NCBI GenBank assembly: GCA_965223245.1
Contig: CBDCVY010000013.1
Span: 2,232,001 to 2,296,000 of the forward strand
Length of the DNA: 64,000 nt
Direction: 5' to 3'
Source: CBDCVY01 sp965223245
GTDB taxonomy: Bacteria; Nitrospinota; Nitrospinia; Nitrospinales; Nitrospinaceae
Shown here: piece after piece, positions 59,918-64,000 of the stretch
How the letters are laid out: every line of letters starts with the position of its first letter
How positions within the stretch are numbered: position 1 is the stretch's first letter
Translations under genes and position numbers: made by a program
The notes under the pieces: model-generated
What the model was told of the DNA's origin: nothing
Database searches by the model: none
Seen by the model: only the letters and a program-made list of their open reading frames with translations

Positions 59918-60856
59918 ATGAATAAAAAAAAGACATCGAAGAAAAAGATTGATGCGAGTCAGCTCCAAGAAATGCTGTTTGATATAAATGTTAATGAGGA
60001 AGATCTTGCACCCTATATTATGATTGATTCGGAAAGATCCCGTCCTTTTAATCCTCAAATTACCGTGAATCCAAAGACAGTCGAGATAGATGAGACGGCT
60101 GCAGAGGGGGCACTGATTCTCAATTCTATGAATGGAATTTCCCGTTGGCGTCGGCAACGCAAATACGAAGCCAAGATCCGGGGTGGTTGGACGGGTTTAA
60201 AAATCGTTGAGGATGGGGACAGTTGGCATCAATATCCTTTATTACTGAAAGACGTGATCGACCAACTGTTCGATGATTATGCCATCTACAGTTTTAGTGC
60301 GGCAGGTGACGTGCTGGCAAGTATGGTGGACCAAGACGAAACTTTTGAAGCCATCAAAAAAGAGAAGCCGGATATTTTTATGATCAGCGGTGGAGGCAAT
60401 GACTTACTGGGCCAAGGAGCGCTTCGGTCCTACCTGAAACCCTATAATTCCAGTTTACGTCCTGACGAGTATCTCGGCAGTCGTTTCGATACCTTTCTAA
60501 GTGTCATTGTGGATTTGTATAAGCAAATATTTGATAAATGTTACGAAGCCAACAGGGAAACCAAAATCATTTGCCACGGATATGACTATGCGATTCCCAA
60601 CGGAGGTCGCTGGCTGGGAAGACCGATGGAGCACAAAGACCTGAGAATCAATGACAAAAATCTGCAAAAGGAAATCCTTGTTGTAATCATCGACCGATTG
60701 AATTCTGCCCTACAACAATTAGTTAACAGTTACGGCAATGTTTATTTTGTAGATTGTCGAGATGCCGTTACCGAATGGCATGACGAACTGCACCCCACAA
60801 ACGAAGGGTACAAACAAGTCGCCAACCGCTTTAGAAATTTGATTCAAACTTTGTAA
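59918..60856 (+). CDS. SGNH/GDSL-type hydrolase
   Basis: 312 residues with block I GDSW (Ser102), a Gly in block II (AAGDV, about 130), block III GGGND (Asn161) and block V DELHP (Asp289, His292): a complete SGNH catalytic set. The N-terminal 90 residues are a charged, non-homologous extension and there is no signal peptide, so it acts in the cytosol. This differs from exported SGNH esterases. Strong ribosome-binding site (AAGGAGGG). Directly downstream of the protease-nuclease gene on the same strand, it is probably part of one system, as an esterase or phospholipase acting on lipids or small esters. Substrate unknown. Confidence 0.88.
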   Translation: MNKKKTSKKKIDASQLQEMLFDINVNEEDLAPYIMIDSERSRPFNPQITVNPKTVEIDETAAEGALILNSMNGISRWRRQRKYEAKIRGGWTGLKIVEDGDSWHQYPLLLKDVIDQLFDDYAIYSFSAAGDVLASMVDQDETFEAIKKEKPDIFMISGGGNDLLGQGALRSYLKPYNSSLRPDEYLGSRFDTFLSVIVDLYKQIFDKCYEANRETKIICHGYDYAIPNGGRWLGRPMEHKDLRINDKNLQKEILVVIIDRLNSALQQLVNSYGNVYFVDCRDAVTEWHDELHPTNEGYKQVANRFRNLIQTL

Positions 60857-60873
60857 ATGGCAAGGCCTACGGG

Positions 60874-61125
60874 TTAAGGAGAGCTTTACATAACATGAAT
60901 TTTTATAAGACCCCCTGGAGGTAAAATCCCCCCAGCCCGGCCCCCGGCCGGCGGGAACATTCTTTTGCGATGATTTAATTTCAATGCTATATCTTCACAA
61001 AGTTTTCGAGGATTAAAGTTGCCCCCAATCGCTAGATTGGAAAGGGGGAGCGCATCGACCTCATTTTTAATAATTATTGGGTTTCATTCAAACGTTCCAC
61101 TTACGCAAAGGCCTCCGGTTGAAGA
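60874..61125. repeat. Degenerate MITE-like element with inserted hairpins
   Basis: Ends resemble AAGGAGAGCTTTACATAAC (60876-60894) and TTACGCAAAGGCCTCC (61101-61116). Inside are CCGGCC-CCC-GGCCGG (60937-60951) with tail CGGGAACATTC, and CCAATCGCTAGATTGG (61025-61040). It separates the SGNH gene from a decayed open frame. Confidence 0.6.
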
Positions 61126-61169
61126 AGAGGAATGTTTGTAAGCGACGAGTCCTACAACGCAAAGAATTA

Positions 61170-61430
61170 ATGAGCGTGATTGCCAGTGAACTGGATGCCC
61201 TCAACGCCACCTATGGAGATTTTGACAATAAACCTTAAGTATATACATATTTCAAAGACACAAAAATCAGCACAACCAATGCCAATCACAATGCTGTGCA
61301 ATCACTTTGGGATTTTCAAGATAAACTCAAGGAGTTGAAACATTTTCATTCAGAGTACCATGAGATTGAACATCTAAAGCGCCAATTTAAGGATGAACTG
61401 CAAATGTTGATAGATGAGGGAAAAATTTAA
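61170..61430 (+). pseudogene. Interrupted small ORF, about 86 codons
   Basis: One reading frame runs from ATG 61170 to TAA 61428-61430 with a single in-frame TAA at 61236-61238. The conceptual product has an acidic first part (MSVIASELDALNATYGDFDN), then VYTYFKDTKI, and an amphipathic helical second half (LWDFQDKLKELKHFHSEYHE, LKRQFKDELQMLIDEGKI). In-frame sequence also continues upstream of the ATG to about 61119 (RRVLQRKEL). Not recognised; a small helical protein or the tail of a larger lost gene. Confidence 0.45.
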
Positions 61431-61466
61431 CCGCGAATAAAATTTACCTGGATTATAAAGCGGGAG

Positions 61467-62324
61467 TTAATTAGACATGCCCATCTTCAGTTGGGTTTCG
61501 TGGATTTTTTGGGTGGCGCGGGGGTAGGGTTCGATGGCGTTGGCCTTCTTCCACATTTCAATCGCTTCCGGGTAGCGTTTCTGGCCGACCAAAAAGTCCG
61601 CATAATTGTCGTACATCCATTTATTCTCGGGATTGTTCTTGATGTTTTCTTTCAGCAGTTCCTCTTCTTTTTCCCAGTCTTCCAGGTCGACCGCCACTCT
61701 CTGTCGATGCGCATTCACTATCATGTGATGGTATTTAAACTCCACTCGTTTTTCGGCTTCTTTAAAATGATGCAGCGCCTCTTCCCACCGATGTTGCTTT
61801 TCGTACAAAATGCCTTTGAAGTACCAGGGATAAAAACTGTTTTTGTTCAGGCGCAGCGCTTCGTCCAAAGAGGCTTCCGCTTGGTCATAAGCTTCCAAAA
61901 GGATCAATAACCTGCCAAAGTGCGCATGCGTCTGGCTTTCCTTACTACCGATTCGAACCGCCTTTTCCGCCAACTCGCCGGCTTTATAAATACTTTCCTC
62001 TTCGAAATTACTCAGGGTGTACCAGTCTCGGCCGCCATAACCCTTCACGATATGAAACATGGAAGACGCCAGGTACACCCACGGATCGTTCGGATCTTTC
62101 TTCTCCGCTTTCGCAATTTTAGAAGTGGCCTCCTGTATTTTTTTCCAATTGAATACATTGCCTTCGATCTGGTAGTACGCTTCCCGAGCCAAGGAGTGGT
62201 CATGAGATTCGGCCTCAGCCACGACATTCAGGCAGCGAAACAAATCCCCGACAAATAGATGCACCATAAAAAAACTCACCAGCAGTCCTGCCGTTAAAAT
62301 GGGTAAAAGTAATTTCTTTTTCAT
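61467..62324 (-). CDS. TPR protein with N-terminal membrane anchor
   Basis: 285 residues. One N-terminal hydrophobic segment (about 4-24) lacks a clear cleavage site, so the protein is probably anchored with the TPR part in the periplasm. At least four TPRs follow (DPWVYLASSMFHIVKGYGG, AHFGRLLILLEAYDQAEASL, FYPWYFKGILYEKQHRWEEA, MYDNYADFLVGQKRYPEAIE). It is the last gene of a minus-strand run that also includes another TPR protein and a thioredoxin-like protein, suggesting a periplasmic assembly or maturation role. Confidence 0.82.
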   Translation of the reverse strand: MKKKLLLPILTAGLLVSFFMVHLFVGDLFRCLNVVAEAESHDHSLAREAYYQIEGNVFNWKKIQEATSKIAKAEKKDPNDPWVYLASSMFHIVKGYGGRDWYTLSNFEEESIYKAGELAEKAVRIGSKESQTHAHFGRLLILLEAYDQAEASLDEALRLNKNSFYPWYFKGILYEKQHRWEEALHHFKEAEKRVEFKYHHMIVNAHRQRVAVDLEDWEKEEELLKENIKNNPENKWMYDNYADFLVGQKRYPEAIEMWKKANAIEPYPRATQKIHETQLKMGMSN

Positions 62325-62356
62325 GGTGTATCCTTTAAATCGGTTTCCTTAAATTG

Positions 62357-62929
62357 TTATAAAAAGTCCAGGGCACAGAGATGGTCGAAGAAAGCACGCT
62401 TGTTCATGGCAGTCTCTGTGGGAAACTGCCCCATCAATGTTTCGTAAGCTTTAATTAGTTTATGATGTGAACTGATTACCAAAGGATGCCGAGTATACGT
62501 TTTCTTAAACTCCTGTTTCTTCGACATCGGGGCAATAGCCCATTGGTTCAGCAGCTGCTTCTGTTCTTCAATCGCTTCCAACACCAACCGGTGCACCCCC
62601 TTTAACGACGCCGGCGTGGGCAGCGTTTTTAGCTTTCGAAGGAGACCATTTATTTTACGAGTGTAAGCCGACTTCCCGGCATCGCCTTTTCCCTTAAAAT
62701 AATAGAGCTGCGACAAATGCTCCAGACGCGCCACCATAGCATCATCGGTAATCACAAACATCTTTTTCAAAAACATCTTATTTTGACCGGAGACTTTGGA
62801 AGCACTCTTATCAAACGTCGTTTGCCGATGCGGAATCGAGCGATACGCCTGATCCACCGACATGGCATTCACCTGAGAAACCCAGACAAGCGCCAGCAAT
62901 ACTATTCCACAACTCAATTTTATTTTCAT
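62357..62929 (-). CDS. Exported helical protein, unknown
   Basis: 190 residues from ATG 62929 (GGGAGGAC upstream); the longer in-frame start at 62989 overlaps the previous gene and precedes the signal peptide. Sec signal ends VNA (about 22). The mature protein is basic and helical (KMFVITDDAMVARLEHLSQL, RKINGLLRKLKTLPTPASL), with no Cys or known motif. The ATG overlaps the stop of the thioredoxin-like gene (ATGA), so the two are translationally coupled and probably act together in the periplasm. Confidence 0.72.
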   Translation of the reverse strand: MKIKLSCGIVLLALVWVSQVNAMSVDQAYRSIPHRQTTFDKSASKVSGQNKMFLKKMFVITDDAMVARLEHLSQLYYFKGKGDAGKSAYTRKINGLLRKLKTLPTPASLKGVHRLVLEAIEEQKQLLNQWAIAPMSKKQEFKKTYTRHPLVISSHHKLIKAYETLMGQFPTETAMNKRAFFDHLCALDFL

Positions 62930-63600
62930 GATGTCCTCCCTGAACGTTCCATTAATACCTGCGGGACCACGGGTAACAAATCGGTCCATAAATTATGTTT
63001 CGGGTTGTGACCGGTCGCATCCGATCGCAATTGGAATTCTTTGTCAATCAACTGGTACCCCGGAATTAGATCGTAGCTGGCTTTGCTTCGCATGTCTTTT
63101 GTGGGGATGACGACGAAATGGTTGTTCTTACTTTCCATTCCAAAATGTTTGGCCCAGCCTTTTGCGTCTTCTATTGTGGGATGCCTCAGCTTCAAGTCGT
63201 AAAGCAGCAACTCCACAAGTACAATGCCTTCATCCTCCAACCGCAAGCCGCCGGTGTACGATTTAAAATAGCCCTCAAAATCTTCCAATCCGTTTTGCGG
63301 TTGGATATTGCCATACGGTCCTCTAATATGCGCTCCGGCAAACGATTGACACGCCGGACAGTTCATACCAATCGGCTCGATTAGAATCACTTTCCCTTTG
63401 AAGCGGGACAGGTTCCATTGATTACCATCCTGATCGATAAACTCCAGGTCAGGATAGGTGCTGCCGAGTTGTGGCGGCCAGTTGGTAAGGTTAATTTTTG
63501 GCACAGCGTTATTCTTTTTGGAATAGCCAAAGTTATAACCAATGGTTATCATGACCAATACCAGGAACCCCAATAGTGCTTCCCATTTAACGCTTCGCAT
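62926..63600 (-). CDS. Membrane-anchored thioredoxin-like protein
   Basis: 224 residues. One N-terminal membrane helix (about 7-25) is followed by a thioredoxin/AhpC-TSA-like fold: LEFIDQDGNQWNLSRFKGKV is the usual TlpA/peroxiredoxin beginning, and the active-site motif is NCPAC (about residues 79-83), a CPAC redox pair. A long insertion (about 90-130) and C-terminal VPQVLMERSG complete it. Periplasmic thiol-disulphide exchange is likely. Start ATG 63600 overlaps the end of the upstream TPR gene by 14 bases; its own stop overlaps the next ATG. Confidence 0.82.
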   Translation of the reverse strand: MRSVKWEALLGFLVLVMITIGYNFGYSKKNNAVPKINLTNWPPQLGSTYPDLEFIDQDGNQWNLSRFKGKVILIEPIGMNCPACQSFAGAHIRGPYGNIQPQNGLEDFEGYFKSYTGGLRLEDEGIVLVELLLYDLKLRHPTIEDAKGWAKHFGMESKNNHFVVIPTKDMRSKASYDLIPGYQLIDKEFQLRSDATGHNPKHNLWTDLLPVVPQVLMERSGRTS

Positions 63601-64000
63601 GGTAAGCCTCCTTCATTAATTTTTTTGCTTCTTTCAAATTTCGGTGTTTGGGATTCTTTTTAATAAACTCTTCTAATGAAACTCGAGCCAGGTCAACCAT
63701 CCCGGCGTCTAAATAACTTTTCCCCAGCCAGTACCGGGCGTTGCCATGATTCGGATCCTTTTTCAAAACTTTCAAAAACTCAGGGAAGGCTTTCCAATAT
63801 TCTCCGTTGTAATAAAATCCCATTCCCTGAATCATATGCTGATTCACTTCCGGATATTTGTCTGCCTTCAAATCCAAAAATGAAGAAGGACCATATCGGT
63901 CTAATTGCTCGACAATACGCTTTGCGTAAGTTCTGCAACCGTCCGCCAGAGATTCGATAGGCATTTGCAGGGTTTCCGTGGCCACCAGGCGAGTGGTCTC
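63587..64000 (-). CDS. TPR protein, 5' end beyond the window
   Basis: The frame is open to the last base of the window, so the N-terminus is missing; about 137 codons are seen. The visible part has two or three TPR units (GMGFYYNGEYWKAFPEFLKV, ARYWLGKSYLDAGMVDLARV, SLEEFIKKNPKHRNLKEAKK). It is the first visible gene of the minus-strand operon with the thioredoxin-like, exported and TPR proteins. A GTG at 63985 could start a shorter form, but homologous-looking sequence continues to the edge. Confidence 0.75.
   Translation of the reverse strand, partial: ETTRLVATETLQMPIESLADGCRTYAKRIVEQLDRYGPSSFLDLKADKYPEVNQHMIQGMGFYYNGEYWKAFPEFLKVLKKDPNHGNARYWLGKSYLDAGMVDLARVSLEEFIKKNPKHRNLKEAKKLMKEAYHAKR

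Noticed and set aside
56491..60856. Prophage or conjugative element around the protease-nuclease locus
   Set aside because: No integrase, capsid, portal, relaxase or attachment-site duplication is visible; only MITE-like repeats flank the locus.

Overview
The window reads as the chromosome of a Gram-negative, probably aquatic bacterium. It carries an RND efflux operon, many lipoproteins and Sec-exported proteins, and a membrane-anchored multihaem nitrite reductase (nrfHA). Base composition is moderate, with several clearly AT-rich stretches (about 20.4-22.4 kb and 40.0-49.0 kb). There is no rRNA, tRNA or CRISPR array. A Nitrospinota-like or deltaproteobacterial-grade host would fit, but this rests on overall flavour and is a weak inference.

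Layout. 0-4.8 kb: end of a TolC-like gene, RND adaptor and RND pump. 5.3-9.7 kb: SelO AMPylase, a lipoprotein, a conserved hypothetical, a HigBA toxin-antitoxin pair whose toxin lacks a normal start codon, a fragment of an AlkD-type DNA alkylation repair gene, and an acyl-carrier-like protein whose two halves are in swapped order. 9.9-12.2 kb: membrane protein, then an HxlR regulator divergent from an isochorismatase-pirin pair. 12.3-15.5 kb: a DNRLRE/YadA-head-like secreted protein and a hybrid histidine kinase, with a copy of the kinase 3' end on the far side of the secreted-protein gene. 16.0-17.4 kb: two duplicated transcription units for exported proteins built from an acidic Trp-containing repeat. 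18.0-19.8 kb: nrfHA between 140-bp direct repeats. 20.8-22.4 kb: AT-rich Sll1717-type ATPase abutting an ECF sigma remnant. 23-31 kb: HEAT, ankyrin, DMP19-like, methyltransferase, SRPBCC and small envelope proteins, separated by dense repeats. 31.2-32.3 kb: a second HxlR regulator divergent from an SDR. 33.4-39.6 kb: two tandem, roughly 1,020-residue FG-GAP/DNRLRE exoproteins, each broken by one single-base frameshift. 40.0-45.0 kb: a 1,647-residue P-loop NTPase with a TPR tail. 45.3-50.0 kb: small membrane proteins, a second DNRLRE/YadA-head protein, a frameshifted CPBP protease and a DUF4262 protein. 50.2-56.0 kb: two proteins sharing an N-terminal Gly-Asp-rich tag, and a tyrosinase fused to HEAT-like repeats. 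56.7-60.9 kb: membrane protein, a trypsin-nuclease fusion and an SGNH hydrolase. 61.5-64.0 kb: minus-strand operon of TPR, thioredoxin-like and exported proteins.

The best candidates for an undescribed system are: (i) the trypsin-like protease fused to a NUC1 (DRGH) nuclease, followed by an SGNH hydrolase and preceded by a six-helix membrane protein; (ii) the adjacent TPR and helical proteins that share a tag containing GDVVHGDK, laid out like a sensor-effector pair joined by homotypic tags; and (iii) the very large AT-rich NTPase-TPR gene. All three are inferences from domain layout.

The intergenic DNA is unusually rich in two repeat classes. One is a MITE-like element of about 155 bp with ends resembling AGACCTTTGCATAA. 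The other is a short hairpin element whose stem sequence differs in almost every copy yet stays self-complementary, followed by a near-constant tail (roughly AACATTCATTCTCGATGAG). Several genes are interrupted by single-base changes in homopolymer runs, so either recent decay or read errors in the assembly must be considered.
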